From positions 1-22,386 of the IMG/VR virus record IMGVR_UViG_3300042397_000222: a DNA stretch of 22,386 bases. One strand, written 5' to 3'. The translations under genes were made by a program, and so were the position numbers. The notes beneath the pieces are model-generated. The model was not told where the DNA came from. It ran no database searches and worked only from the letters and a program-made list of their open reading frames with translations. Every line of letters starts with the position of its first letter. Positions within the stretch are counted from its first letter, which is position 1. Shown here in pieces: positions 1-8,278 of this stretch. This stretch comes from a virus.

Positions 1-447
1 AACGCTGAGCCCGCTCCGAGTAAAACGCCCGCCCTGATGTACAACCTTCCCGTTGCCGAACGAATCGGTACGATGCTGCGGGAGTACAACAACCCAATCG
101 TTGCAGATGCCGCCGAGCTTAGGTTAGTAGTCACTAACAAACTACTGGACCTAGCGTCATGCGGTGACCCACGGATCGAGATCAAGGCAGCGGAGATGCT
201 GGGCAAGATCAGCGACGTGGGCTTGTTCTCCGAGAAGACCGAGATCACGGTTACGTACAACAACGTGACTGACTTGGATCAGGCAATCAAGGACAAGGTG
301 CGCAAGATGTTGCTGGCTCAAGGGGTTGTGGATGTGACCCCCATCGACATTGATCTGGACAAGGAATTTGGTGCACCCCAAGAGCTAGAAATGATTGAAG
401 AGGTGCAGCCCGAGCCGCCCGTTGAGGATGAAGATGCGCAGAATTGA
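1..447 (+). CDS. Terminase small subunit-like protein, 5' end cut by window
   Basis: The reading frame is open from the first base, so the true start lies upstream; the first in-window ATG (37) is probably internal. The visible 149 residues are mostly helical in appearance (residues around AAELRLVVTNKLLDLA and IEIKAAEMLGKISDVGLFSEK), followed by a strand-like ITVTYNN segment and an acidic, Glu/Pro-rich tail. The assignment rests on position directly before the large terminase and on resemblance to small terminase subunits of aquatic phages, which recognise the DNA and stimulate the large subunit. The DNA-binding N-terminus would lie outside the window, so it cannot be checked. The stop at 445-447 overlaps the start of the next gene, which suggests translational coupling. 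Confidence 0.6.
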   Translation, partial: NAEPAPSKTPALMYNLPVAERIGTMLREYNNPIVADAAELRLVVTNKLLDLASCGDPRIEIKAAEMLGKISDVGLFSEKTEITVTYNNVTDLDQAIKDKVRKMLLAQGVVDVTPIDIDLDKEFGAPQELEMIEEVQPEPPVEDEDAQN

Positions 448-1972
448 GTCTGCCCCAATGGACGCAGAGATGAAAACTCTGCTGGCCAACCTTGGAAAAC
501 TATCAGATGATCAGAAAAAGCTGATCCTTGCGGATTTGAATGTGCGGGATGAGCTGTACGAGAAGCAGAAGGCTCAGGATACGTTCATGGGGTTTGTGGA
601 AAAGGTCTGGCCGGAGTTCATAGGCGGGCGTCACCACAAAATTATGGCAAGAGCGTTTGAGCGGGTGGTGAATGGCGAATGTAAACGCCTGATCATCAAC
701 ATGCCACCCCGCCATACGAAGTCAGAATTTGCTTCCTACCTCCTTCCAGCATGGTTCTTGGGCAAATTTCCACACAAAAAGGTCATCCAAAGCTCGAACA
801 CGGCTGAATTAGCGGTCGGCTTTGGCCGAAAAGTACGAAATCTTGTGGATTTGGACACTTACAAGGAACTTTTTCCCGGTTTGGAGCTGCGGGCGGACTC
901 AAAAGCGGCTGGACGGTGGAATACCAGCAAGAATGGCGACTATTTTGCGATTGGTGTGGGCGGTACGGTCACGGGAAAGGGTGCTGACCTCTTAATCATC
1001 GACGATCCCCACTCAGAACAGGAGGCCGCGCTCGCCGCGAGCAACCCAGATGTGTTCGACAAGGTCACGGAGTGGTACACGTCCGGGCCACGCCAGCGTT
1101 TGCAGCCCGGTGGGGCGATTGTGATCGTGATGACGCGCTGGGCGATGCGGGATTTGACCGGTCAGGTGCTCAAAGCGGCAGCGCAGCGGGGTGGGGAGCA
1201 GTGGGAAGTCATTGAGTTCCCGGCCATCATGCCCTCGGGTAAACCCTTATGGCCAGAGTTTTGGAGTTTGGACGAGCTGGAAGCACTGCGCGAAGAGTTG
1301 CCCAACAGTAAGTGGCAGGCTCAGTATCAGCAGAACCCTGTGGGTAATGAATCAGCCATCGTCAAACGGGATTGGTGGAAATGGTGGGAGCATGAGCGTC
1401 CACCGTCGTGTGAGTACATCTTGCAGACGTGGGATACGGCGTTTGAGAAGAACAATCGGGCTGACTATTCCGCAGGAACGACGTGGGGTATCTTCAACTT
1501 TGACGAAGATCACGGAGCGCCGAACATCATCTTGTTGAATACTTATAAGAAGCGGGTTGAATACCCAGACCTGAAGAAGGACGTGCTGGAGGAGTACCGA
1601 GAGTATGAGCCGGACGGGGTTTTGATTGAGAAGAAGGCGTCTGGTGCGCCACTGATCTACGACTTACGGGCGATGGGGATCCCTGTGCAGGAGTACACGC
1701 CTAGTAAGGGTCAGGACAAAATTGCCCGCCTGAACTCAGTCTCGGACATAATTGCGTCGGGGAAGGTATGGGTTCCGCGCACGCGGTGGGCCGAAGAGCT
1801 AGTCGATGAGATTGCAGAGTTCCCATCTGGCGAGCATGACGACTTGGTTGACGCGACAACTCTGGCCCTCATGAGGTTTAGGCAAGGCGGGTTCTTACGT
1901 TTGCCCACGGACGAACCCGAAGAGATATCTTATTTTAGGAGCCGCAAAAAAGAGCGGTTCTACACAGTGTAA
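434..1972 (+). CDS. Terminase large subunit (ATPase and nuclease)
   Basis: This is the motor that pumps DNA into the capsid and cuts the concatemer. With the start used here (512 aa), the N-terminal ATPase has a Walker A-like MPPRHTKS at about residues 90-97, a Walker B LLIIDDPH at about 186-193 and a coupling motif MTRW at about 233-236. The C-terminal RNase H-like nuclease shows the expected acidic residues: D in LQTWDTAF (about 334), E in LIEKKASG (about 399) and DD in HDDLVDA (about 469-470). The frame is open back to an ATG at 395. I chose 434 because GAGG at 424-427 sits 6 bases before it; ATG 428 abuts that site and ATG 458 has a weak one. Length and motif order fit the family. Confidence 0.95.
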   Translation: MRRIESAPMDAEMKTLLANLGKLSDDQKKLILADLNVRDELYEKQKAQDTFMGFVEKVWPEFIGGRHHKIMARAFERVVNGECKRLIINMPPRHTKSEFASYLLPAWFLGKFPHKKVIQSSNTAELAVGFGRKVRNLVDLDTYKELFPGLELRADSKAAGRWNTSKNGDYFAIGVGGTVTGKGADLLIIDDPHSEQEAALAASNPDVFDKVTEWYTSGPRQRLQPGGAIVIVMTRWAMRDLTGQVLKAAAQRGGEQWEVIEFPAIMPSGKPLWPEFWSLDELEALREELPNSKWQAQYQQNPVGNESAIVKRDWWKWWEHERPPSCEYILQTWDTAFEKNNRADYSAGTTWGIFNFDEDHGAPNIILLNTYKKRVEYPDLKKDVLEEYREYEPDGVLIEKKASGAPLIYDLRAMGIPVQEYTPSKGQDKIARLNSVSDIIASGKVWVPRTRWAEELVDEIAEFPSGEHDDLVDATTLALMRFRQGGFLRLPTDEPEEISYFRSRKKERFYTV

Positions 1973-1981
1973 GGACACATC

Positions 1982-4471
1982 ATGTTAGACAAAGCACTTT
2001 ATCAAGCACCTCAAGGCATCACCATGCTCGAAGAGCCCGATATTGAAATTGAAATTGAGAACCCAGACGAGGTAAGTATTGGTCTGGGGGACATTGAGAT
2101 TGACTTGAAGCCTGAGAAAGAGACGGCCAAGGACTTTGATGCCAATCTTGCGAACTTCATGGATGACGGTGACTTGGATACTCTTGGCCAAGAGTTGATA
2201 GAAGATTTTGATAAAGACACCCAAGACCGCAAGGAGTGGATCAAAACTTATGTTGATGGCCTGAAACTGTTGGGCTTGCAGTATGAAGACCGCACTGAGC
2301 CGTGGCAAGGGGCTTGTGGCGTGTTTCATCCCATGCTTACAGAATCAGTCGTGCGTTTTCAGTCTGAGGCAATGATGGAAACATTCCCTGCTATGGGGCC
2401 TGTGAAGACTCAGATTGTTGGAGCCGTTGACTTGTTGCGTGAAGAGGCTGCTGCCCGCGTGCGCGAGGACATGAACTATCAGTTGACCGAGGTGATGACT
2501 GAGTACCGGCCAGAGCACGAGAAGATGTTGTGGTCACTCCCGTTGGCGGGCTCAGCGTTCAAGAAGGTGTACTACGATCCAAGTAAGGGCCGGCAGATGG
2601 CGGTGTTCATCCCCGCTGAAGACATCGTAGTTCCATACGGCGCGAGAGATTTGGAGACAGCCGAGCGGGTCACGCACGTCATGCGTAAGACTGAAAACGA
2701 GGTGCGCAAGTTACAAGAAGCTGGGTTCTACAGTGATGTAGAGCTGGGCGAACCCGGCTACGAGTTGGATGATATTGAGAAGCAGAAGGCCGAAGAACAA
2801 GGCATGTCGGCCTTGAACGATGACCGCTTCCGTATTCTTGAAATGCACGTTGACTTGGACTTGCCCGGATACGAGCACAAGGACAAGAAGGGTGAGGAGA
2901 CTGGGATTGCCCTGCCTTACGTAGTTACCGTGGAAAAGGGAACCCGCAAAGTTTTAGCCATACGGAGGAATTGGTACGAAGATGACGAACTACACATCAA
3001 GCGACAGCACTTTGTTCACTACCAATACATCCCCGGTTTTGGCTTCTATGGTTACGGCCTTATCCACCTTATCGGCGGGTACGCGAAAAGCGCGACGATG
3101 CTCATCCGCCAACTCGTGGATGCAGGAACACTTTCGAACTTACCCGGGGGCCTCAAATCTCGCGGTCTTCGCATCAAAGGTGACGATACACCTATCCAGC
3201 CCGGAGAGTTTAGAGACGTAGATGTCCCCTCGGGAAGTATCCGCGACAACATCTTACCTCTGCCGTACAAGGAACCAAGTCAGGTTCTGTTCGCACTGTT
3301 CCAGAATATTGTCCAAGAGGGCCGGGCGTTTGCCTCAAGTGGCGACATGAACGTGTCTGATATGAGTACTAACGCGCCGGTGGGTACAACTCTGGCTCTG
3401 TTGGAGCGTACTCTCAAGGTGATGACAGCGGTCCAAGCCCGCCTGCACTACACCATGAAGCAGGAGTTCCGTCTGCTCAAGGTAATCATCGCTGACTATA
3501 CCCCCGAGGAGTATGACTATGAGCCAGAAGACGCAGGTCGTAAAGCCAAGAAGTCGGACTACGACAGCACAGATGTTATTCCTGTCAGTGATCCTAATGC
3601 AGCAACTATGGCGCAGAAGATTGTGCAGTATCAAGCAGTTCTTCAGTTGGCTCAGTCTGCACCACAACTCTATAACTTACCTCTGCTGCATCGTCAGATG
3701 ATTGAGGTGTTGGGCATTAAGAACGCGGCCAAGCTTGTGCCGGTGGAAGATGACCAAGTGCCGACTGACCCAGTGCAGGAGAACCAGAATCTGTTGATCA
3801 TGAAACCGGTCAAGGCGTTCATCGAACAGAACCATGAAGCCCACATTCAGGCGCACATGGCTGCAATCCAGAACCCCAAGATTCAGCAGATGATGCAGAT
3901 GAACCCGCAAGCACAAGCGATCATGGCCGCAGCTATGGCTCACATCAACGAGCACATTGCGTTTGAGTACCGCAAGCAGGTGGAGATGGCCATTGGTATG
4001 CCGCTGCCCAATGAAGAGCAGAACAAGCAGGTTCCTCCAAACATGGCCGATCAGATTGCCATGATGACTGCCCAAGCGTCACAGCAGTTGACTCAGCAAG
4101 CTCAACAACAAGCTGCGCAACAACAAGCTCAGCAGCAGATGCAGGACCCAATTGTCCAGATGCAGATGCAAGAACTCCAGATCAAGATGGAGGAGTTGAA
4201 GCTCAAGCAGCAGAAGCAAACCATCGAAGCTGCTACCAAAGCAGACCAACTTCGTATCGAGGAATCTCGTATCGCGGCTCAAAAAGAGATCGCTGCAATG
4301 CAGGTCGCGGCCACAGCAGCCGCTGCGAAAGACAAACTGAAACAGTCGCAAGAGGCTGAAGGCGCTCGTCTGGGCGTGGACATTGCGAAACACCGGGCAC
4401 AGATAGCCATGCAACAAGCGCAACGGGCAGCGCAACGAAACCAGCCTAGCAACAAGAAGGAGAATAAGTGA
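1982..4471 (+). CDS. Portal protein
   Basis: This is an 829-residue protein directly after the large terminase, the usual place for the portal, the dodecameric ring through which DNA enters and leaves the head. After an acidic N-terminus, the core from about residue 70 includes sequences typical of large portals of aquatic podoviruses (WQGACGVFHPMLTESVVRFQ; later FALFQNIVQEGRAFASSGD and APVGTTLALLERTLKVM). From about residue 695 to the end the protein is Gln/Ala/Lys-rich and looks continuously helical or coiled coil, which recalls the C-terminal barrel of the P22 portal. AAGGA at 1971-1975 lies 6 bases before the ATG and overlaps the terminase stop. An alternative start at 2024 has no comparable site. 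Confidence 0.9.
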   Translation: MLDKALYQAPQGITMLEEPDIEIEIENPDEVSIGLGDIEIDLKPEKETAKDFDANLANFMDDGDLDTLGQELIEDFDKDTQDRKEWIKTYVDGLKLLGLQYEDRTEPWQGACGVFHPMLTESVVRFQSEAMMETFPAMGPVKTQIVGAVDLLREEAAARVREDMNYQLTEVMTEYRPEHEKMLWSLPLAGSAFKKVYYDPSKGRQMAVFIPAEDIVVPYGARDLETAERVTHVMRKTENEVRKLQEAGFYSDVELGEPGYELDDIEKQKAEEQGMSALNDDRFRILEMHVDLDLPGYEHKDKKGEETGIALPYVVTVEKGTRKVLAIRRNWYEDDELHIKRQHFVHYQYIPGFGFYGYGLIHLIGGYAKSATMLIRQLVDAGTLSNLPGGLKSRGLRIKGDDTPIQPGEFRDVDVPSGSIRDNILPLPYKEPSQVLFALFQNIVQEGRAFASSGDMNVSDMSTNAPVGTTLALLERTLKVMTAVQARLHYTMKQEFRLLKVIIADYTPEEYDYEPEDAGRKAKKSDYDSTDVIPVSDPNAATMAQKIVQYQAVLQLAQSAPQLYNLPLLHRQMIEVLGIKNAAKLVPVEDDQVPTDPVQENQNLLIMKPVKAFIEQNHEAHIQAHMAAIQNPKIQQMMQMNPQAQAIMAAAMAHINEHIAFEYRKQVEMAIGMPLPNEEQNKQVPPNMADQIAMMTAQASQQLTQQAQQQAAQQQAQQQMQDPIVQMQMQELQIKMEELKLKQQKQTIEAATKADQLRIEESRIAAQKEIAAMQVAATAAAAKDKLKQSQEAEGARLGVDIAKHRAQIAMQQAQRAAQRNQPSNKKENK

Positions 4472-4665
4472 ACGAGTACAAACTACTTGGTCCAATTTTT
4501 AACGAGATCCGCAAGCTGAAACAAGAGCGAGAAGCTTTTGTGGCGGCTGGGCGCTGCGATCACATTGAAGAGTACCGAAGAGTCTGCGGAGTTGTCCAAG
4601 GTTTGAACTACGCAGAGAACATCATTGAAGACCTTGTGCAAAAAATGGAGAAAGCTGATGACTGA
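4468..4665 (+). CDS. Small conserved-looking hypothetical protein
   Basis: This 65-residue protein starts with GTG. The GTG overlaps the portal stop by four bases (GTGA), and AAGGAG at 4457-4462 lies 5 bases upstream, so translation is probably coupled to the portal. The sequence is charged and apparently all helical (NEIRKLKQEREAFVAAG, then LNYAENIIEDLVQKMEK), with two Cys and no membrane segment or recognisable domain. Its place between portal and co-chaperonin suggests a role in head assembly, but this is inference only. Its end overlaps the next gene by 8 bases. Confidence 0.75.
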   Translation: MNEYKLLGPIFNEIRKLKQEREAFVAAGRCDHIEEYRRVCGVVQGLNYAENIIEDLVQKMEKADD

Positions 4666-5068
4666 ATTTGACGTTGCTGCGGTTGATCTGACCGGCATTT
4701 TGAACAAAAGCGCCGAAGAAAAAGCCAAACAATTGCCTGATCCCAAGACTTTCCGTCTGTTGTGTGTTGTTCCAGAAGCTATGGAAGAGTACGCTGACAG
4801 CGAGGTTGGTCTACTCAAAGACTCGAAAACCATGCACTACGAGGAAGTACTGACCCCGGTACTGTTCGTTATCAAGCTTGGCCCCGATGCCTACAAAGAC
4901 ACTACCCGGTTCCCAAGTGGACCGAGCTGTAAGGAAGGTGATTTCATCATCGTCCGCCCCAATTCAGGCACTCGCCTGAAGATTCATGGCCGTGAGTTCC
5001 GCATCATCAACGATGACAGCGTGGAAGCGGTTGTGGAGGACCCCCGTGGTATCACGCGTGCTGCATAA
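4658..5068 (+). CDS. GroES-like co-chaperonin
   Basis: The frame extends to an ATG at 4625, but I chose 4658 (136 aa) because GGAG at 4647-4650 lies 7 bases upstream and overlap with the previous gene is then minimal. Residues about 30-128 follow the GroES (Cpn10) layout: a first strand FRLLCVVPEAM; an EVGLL segment (49-53) where the GroES mobile loop carries its hydrophobic Ile-Val-Leu contact; VLFVIKLGPDAYKD matching the conserved 'G-x-V-x-x-x-G' region; CKEGDFIIVRPNSGTRLKI matching 'VGDIVIF..GYG'; and REFRIINDDSVEAVVED matching 'LIMSESDILAIVE'. The role would be to cap host GroEL during folding of capsid or other phage proteins, as T4 gp31 does. An extra N-terminal stretch of about 28 residues precedes the core. 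Supported by motif pattern, not by a search. Confidence 0.78.
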   Translation: MTEFDVAAVDLTGILNKSAEEKAKQLPDPKTFRLLCVVPEAMEEYADSEVGLLKDSKTMHYEEVLTPVLFVIKLGPDAYKDTTRFPSGPSCKEGDFIIVRPNSGTRLKIHGREFRIINDDSVEAVVEDPRGITRAA

Positions 5069-5078
5069 GGAGTAACAC

Positions 5079-6074
5079 ATGGCAACAAAATTTGATGAGA
5101 CTTATGAGTTCCCCGATGAGCTAGAAGCCAAGAAAGCTGCTGCCGAAGAGGGCAAACTTGAGATCGAGATTGAGGACGACACCCCAGCCGAAGATCGTGG
5201 CCGCAAGCCCATGAAAGAACCTGTCGAGGATGTGTCTGACGATGAGTTGGCCACCTACGACGAGAAAGTTCAGAAGCGCATTAAGAAGTTCACCCGTGGT
5301 TATCACGATGAACGCCGCGCCAAAGAACAAGCACTGCGCGAGCGCGAGGCCACTGAAGCCTATGCACGCCAGATCATTGAAGAGAACAAACGGCTTCAAC
5401 AACAGCTTTCTAATGGAAGTAAAGTACTAATTGAGCAGTCTCAGTCGGGCGCACAGCTTCAACTGGAAGCCGCCAAGAAAAAGTACAAAGAAGCTTACGA
5501 ACTAGCAGATGTTGATGCTCTAGCAGAAGCTCAAGCAGAAATTGCCAAAGCTACTCTGCATATGGACAAAGCCTCTGGGATGAGACCTATTGAGGTTGAA
5601 GAACGTCAGTATCAGCCTGCTGAACCAGAACGTCAGAAAGTTAGCCCCCGTACTCAGCGTTGGGTGGAAAACAACAGCGACTGGTGGGGTCAGGACGAAG
5701 AAATGACTATGGCCGCGATGGGTATTGACAAAAAGTTACAGCGCGAGTATGGTCCGGACTATGTAGGTACTGAAGAGTACTTCAAAACCATCGACAAAAC
5801 GATGCGCAAACGATTCCCTGAGCACTTTGAAAGTGATCAGAGCTACGAGGATGATGATCCGCCTCCTAAGAAAAGGACATCAGAACCGGTTGACGAGGAT
5901 GATGAAACCCCGCGCCGTGCAACAAGAATCACTTCGCCTGTAGCTCCGGCTACGCGGAGTACTCCGCCTAACCGTATTCGACTGAAAGCATCGGAGGCCG
6001 CGCAAGCGCGACGCCTTGGTGTACCAATTGAAGAATACGCAAGACAGGCTGCTTTACTTAGAAAAGGTGTTTAA
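5079..6074 (+). CDS. Capsid scaffolding protein
   Basis: This 331-residue, strongly charged protein without apparent globular domains lies between portal and capsid. Residues 1-75 are acidic. Residues about 75-170 are a long Lys/Glu/Gln-rich helix or coiled coil (RAKEQALREREATEAYARQI; LEAAKKKYKEAYELADV). A Pro/Asp-rich linker follows. The C-terminal 28 residues (LKASEAAQARRLGVPIEEY and on) form a basic helix-turn-helix-like segment; in P22-type scaffolds a similar basic C-terminal element binds the coat protein. The likely role is a transient internal scaffold for prohead assembly. AAGGAG at 5067-5072 lies 6 bases before the ATG and overlaps the preceding stop. No prohead protease is seen in the window. 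Confidence 0.82.
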   Translation: MATKFDETYEFPDELEAKKAAAEEGKLEIEIEDDTPAEDRGRKPMKEPVEDVSDDELATYDEKVQKRIKKFTRGYHDERRAKEQALREREATEAYARQIIEENKRLQQQLSNGSKVLIEQSQSGAQLQLEAAKKKYKEAYELADVDALAEAQAEIAKATLHMDKASGMRPIEVEERQYQPAEPERQKVSPRTQRWVENNSDWWGQDEEMTMAAMGIDKKLQREYGPDYVGTEEYFKTIDKTMRKRFPEHFESDQSYEDDDPPPKKRTSEPVDEDDETPRRATRITSPVAPATRSTPPNRIRLKASEAAQARRLGVPIEEYARQAALLRKGV

Positions 6075-6076
6075 TC

Positions 6077-6541
6077 ATGACTGAAGCAAAACAAAACCGT
6101 TCGGATCGCGGCTTGGAATCACGGGCAACTACTTATAGACCTTCGTCTTGGCAGGCCCCCGAAGCTCTTCCAATGCCAGATGAGCGTCCCGGCTGGAAGC
6201 ATCGGTATGTTCGATTGAGCACTATGGGTGTTGCTGATCCTAGCAATATCTCTTCTAAGTTACGAGAAGGATACGAACCCTGCAAAGCAGAAGACTATCC
6301 TGAGCTCATGATGCACGCTGCCGTTGACGGCCGCTTTAGAGGCGGTATCGAAATCGGTGGGCTGTTGCTCTGTCGTATTCCAAAAGAGTTTATGGACCAA
6401 CGTGCGCAACACTTTGCGAACTTGAACCAATCTCAGATGGACTCGGTGGACAACAATTTCCTTCGTGAACAAGACTCTAGGTCTAATATGGCGATGATCG
6501 TCGATAAAAAATCTAAGGTTTCGTTCGGTTCTGGTTCTTAA
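6077..6541 (+). CDS. Probable head-associated protein, unknown function
   Basis: This 154-residue protein begins two bases after the scaffold stop and has only a weak ribosome binding site, so it is probably translated by coupling. Readable features are an Arg/Pro-rich N-terminus, a central part with a strand-like RGGIEIGGLLLCRIPKEFM, and a Ser-rich tail ending GSGS. There is no membrane segment or catalytic motif. Its position between scaffold and capsid genes, and its resemblance to proteins often seen there in marine and freshwater phages, suggest a virion or head-assembly role. I cannot name a family. Confidence 0.75.
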   Translation: MTEAKQNRSDRGLESRATTYRPSSWQAPEALPMPDERPGWKHRYVRLSTMGVADPSNISSKLREGYEPCKAEDYPELMMHAAVDGRFRGGIEIGGLLLCRIPKEFMDQRAQHFANLNQSQMDSVDNNFLREQDSRSNMAMIVDKKSKVSFGSGS

Positions 6542-6559
6542 ATTTTAGGAGTCTTTCAA

Positions 6560-7216
6560 ATGGCTTTTCCAACGGTAAACGCCCCTTACGGGCTGAAGCC
6601 GATCAATCTGTACGGTGGTACACCTTTCGCAGGTGCAACTCGCCAGTACCGTATTGCTTCGGCATATCCAACCAGCATCTTCTATGGTGACCCCATCGAG
6701 ATGATTAACGATGGCACGATTATCAAATCCGCCATTACCACCGCCCGTGCAACTGTGACAACCTCACAGATCATTGGTGTTTTCTTGGGCTGCTCTTACG
6801 TTAACGCGCAAGGCCAGACCATTTTTGCTCAGTATTTCCCAGCTAATACAGCAGCGCCTACCGGTACGTTTATTACTGCTTATGTAAGTAATGACCCCGA
6901 CACGCTGTTTAAAGCTGTGATCGCTACTGGCGCTACAGCAGACGATGCAACTTCTGGTTTGCTGCCTTCCTCTACTACGCAATTTACCGTTATTGGTACT
7001 AACGTAGCATTGGTGCAGAACTCAGGTTTGACTTCAACTGGCAATAGCCGTGTTGCAGTTGCTTCTTCTGCTACTACAGGTACATTGCCTATGAACGTTG
7101 TCGATGTTGTCTATGAGACTTCATACGTTAACGGTTCTGGTAACGTTGTCTTCCCAGAACTCATCGTTCGTTGGAACTTTGAGATTCACACAACCACTAT
7201 CGCTTCTGGCGTTTAA
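6560..7216 (+). CDS. Beta-rich structural protein, possible capsid decoration
   Basis: This 218-residue protein is rich in Thr, Ala, Val and Gly, with an alternating hydrophobic pattern that implies mostly beta structure. The N-terminus (MAFPTVNAPYGLKPINLYGG) is typical of structural proteins placed just before the capsid gene in aquatic phages. AGGAG at 6547-6551 lies 8 bases before the ATG. The gene directly precedes the major capsid gene, where decoration or stabilisation proteins are often found, so a head-surface role is a reasonable inference. No signal peptide, membrane segment or catalytic motif is visible. Virion proteomics would settle whether it is abundant in particles. Confidence 0.7.
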   Translation: MAFPTVNAPYGLKPINLYGGTPFAGATRQYRIASAYPTSIFYGDPIEMINDGTIIKSAITTARATVTTSQIIGVFLGCSYVNAQGQTIFAQYFPANTAAPTGTFITAYVSNDPDTLFKAVIATGATADDATSGLLPSSTTQFTVIGTNVALVQNSGLTSTGNSRVAVASSATTGTLPMNVVDVVYETSYVNGSGNVVFPELIVRWNFEIHTTTIASGV

Positions 7217-7231
7217 TCAAGGAGCTAAATC

Positions 7232-8143
7232 ATGGCTATTTCACGCGCACAACTGCTGAAAGAGTTGCTCCCCGGTCTGAACGCTTTGTTCGGTATGGAG
7301 TACGCTCGCTACGGCGAAGAACACAAAGAGATCTACGAAACTGAGAGCTCTGAGCGTTCCTTCGAAGAAGAAACCAAACTGTCCGGCTTCTCTGCCGCAC
7401 CTGTCAAAAACGAAGGTTCTGCCATCGCTTACGACAATGCACAAGAAGCATGGTCAACCCGCTATACACACGAAACCATCGCCTTGGGTTTCTCAATCAC
7501 TGAAGAAGCGATTGAAGATAACTTGTACGACAGCTTGTCTGCTCGTTACACCAAGTCATTGGCTCGTGCTATGGCATACACCAAACAGGTCAAGGCTGCT
7601 GCCGTCCTGAACAATGGCTTTAGCAATAGCTACCCCGGTGGCGACGGCGTGTCCTTGTTCAACGCAAGCCACCCCTTGATCTCTGGCGGAACCAACAGCA
7701 ACACCCCCACCACCCAAGTTGATTTGAACGAGACTTCTTTGGAAGCCGCCGTTATTCAAATCGCCGCTTGGACTGATGAGCGTGGCTTGTTGATCGCCGC
7801 TAAGCCCAAGAAAATGATTGTGCCTCCAGCACTCATGTTCGTTGCCAAGCGTTTGCTTGACACTGAACTGCGTGTTTCCACTGCTGATAACGACATCAAC
7901 GCTATCAAACAGATGGGCGCAATCCCCGAAGGCTACGCTGTCAACCACTTCTTGACAGACACCAACGCTTGGTTCCTGACAACTGACGTGCCTAACGGTC
8001 TGAAGCACTTCGTTCGTACCCCGCTGTCTAACAGCATGGACGGCGACTTCGACACCGGCAACGTCCGTTACAAAGCTCGCGAGCGTTACAGCTTCGGCTG
8101 GTCTGACCCATTGGGTATGTGGGGTTCTTCAGGTTCGTCCTGA
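7232..8143 (+). CDS. Major capsid protein, Mu gpT-like HK97-fold family
   Basis: This 303-residue protein forms the icosahedral shell. The N-terminal half contains the pattern of the Mu major head subunit (gpT) group: an early segment LLPGLNALFGMEYARYGEEH, then YTHETIALGFSITEEAIEDN, then LFNASHPL after a long helix. The C-terminal part includes a helix-strand region around PPALMFVAKRLLDTELR and a strongly conserved-looking end with RERYSFGWSDPLGMWGS. AAGGAG at 7219-7224 lies 7 bases before the ATG. It is followed immediately by an intrinsic terminator, as expected for a highly expressed capsid gene at the end of a transcription unit. Codon use is uniform and GC-rich at third positions compared with the oxygenase region near 20 kb. 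Confidence 0.92.
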   Translation: MAISRAQLLKELLPGLNALFGMEYARYGEEHKEIYETESSERSFEEETKLSGFSAAPVKNEGSAIAYDNAQEAWSTRYTHETIALGFSITEEAIEDNLYDSLSARYTKSLARAMAYTKQVKAAAVLNNGFSNSYPGGDGVSLFNASHPLISGGTNSNTPTTQVDLNETSLEAAVIQIAAWTDERGLLIAAKPKKMIVPPALMFVAKRLLDTELRVSTADNDINAIKQMGAIPEGYAVNHFLTDTNAWFLTTDVPNGLKHFVRTPLSNSMDGDFDTGNVRYKARERYSFGWSDPLGMWGSSGSS

Positions 8144-8150
8144 TAAACCG

Positions 8151-8176
8151 AGAAAGGGGCCTTGTGCCCCTTTTTC
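8151..8176 (+). terminator. Rho-independent terminator after the capsid gene
   Basis: An 8-bp perfect stem AAAGGGGC (8153-8160) pairs with GCCCCTTT (8166-8173) around a 5-base loop, and a T-rich run continues through 8175. It begins about 10 bases after the capsid stop. This is the only strong hairpin with a T-tract that I noticed in the window. Confidence 0.88.
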
Positions 8177-8190
8177 TTTTGGTGTATATT
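8162..8190 (+). promoter_or_regulatory. Possible sigma70-type promoter
   Basis: TATATT at 8185-8190 matches the -10 consensus at 5 of 6 positions. TTGTGC at 8162-8167 matches the -35 consensus at 3 of 6, with a 17-base spacer. It lies just after the terminator and would restart transcription for the genes from 8279 onward, with RNA starting near 8197. The -35 match is poor and overlaps the terminator loop, so this is a weak call. Confidence 0.35.
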
Positions 8191-8272
8191 GAACACATTC
8201 CGGGGTTATCCGGTGTTCTGACAGTCCCGGCTGACGACATGCAGACAGAACACCCTCACTTGCATGTAAGGA
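8191..8272 (+). promoter_or_regulatory. Structured leader with interlocking inverted repeats
   Basis: Three complementary elements lie in this gap. GGTGTTCTG (8212-8220) is perfectly complementary to CAGAACACC (8246-8254). ACATGCA (8237-8243), inside the loop of that hairpin, is complementary to TGCATGT (8261-8267), outside it; together they would form an H-type pseudoknot ending one base before the AAGGA at 8268-8272. A second copy of GAACAC at 8191-8196 can also pair with GTGTTC at 8213-8218, with CCGG (8200-8203) pairing CCGG (8210-8213), giving an alternative hairpin. It could be a translational control element, operator dyads, or chance. Confidence 0.4.
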
Positions 8273-8278
8273 ACAATC

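Noticed and set aside
395-433. Extended start of the large terminase at ATG 395
   Set aside because: It would overlap the small terminase gene by 53 bases and has no suitable ribosome binding site, whereas GAGG at 424-427 is well placed for ATG 434.
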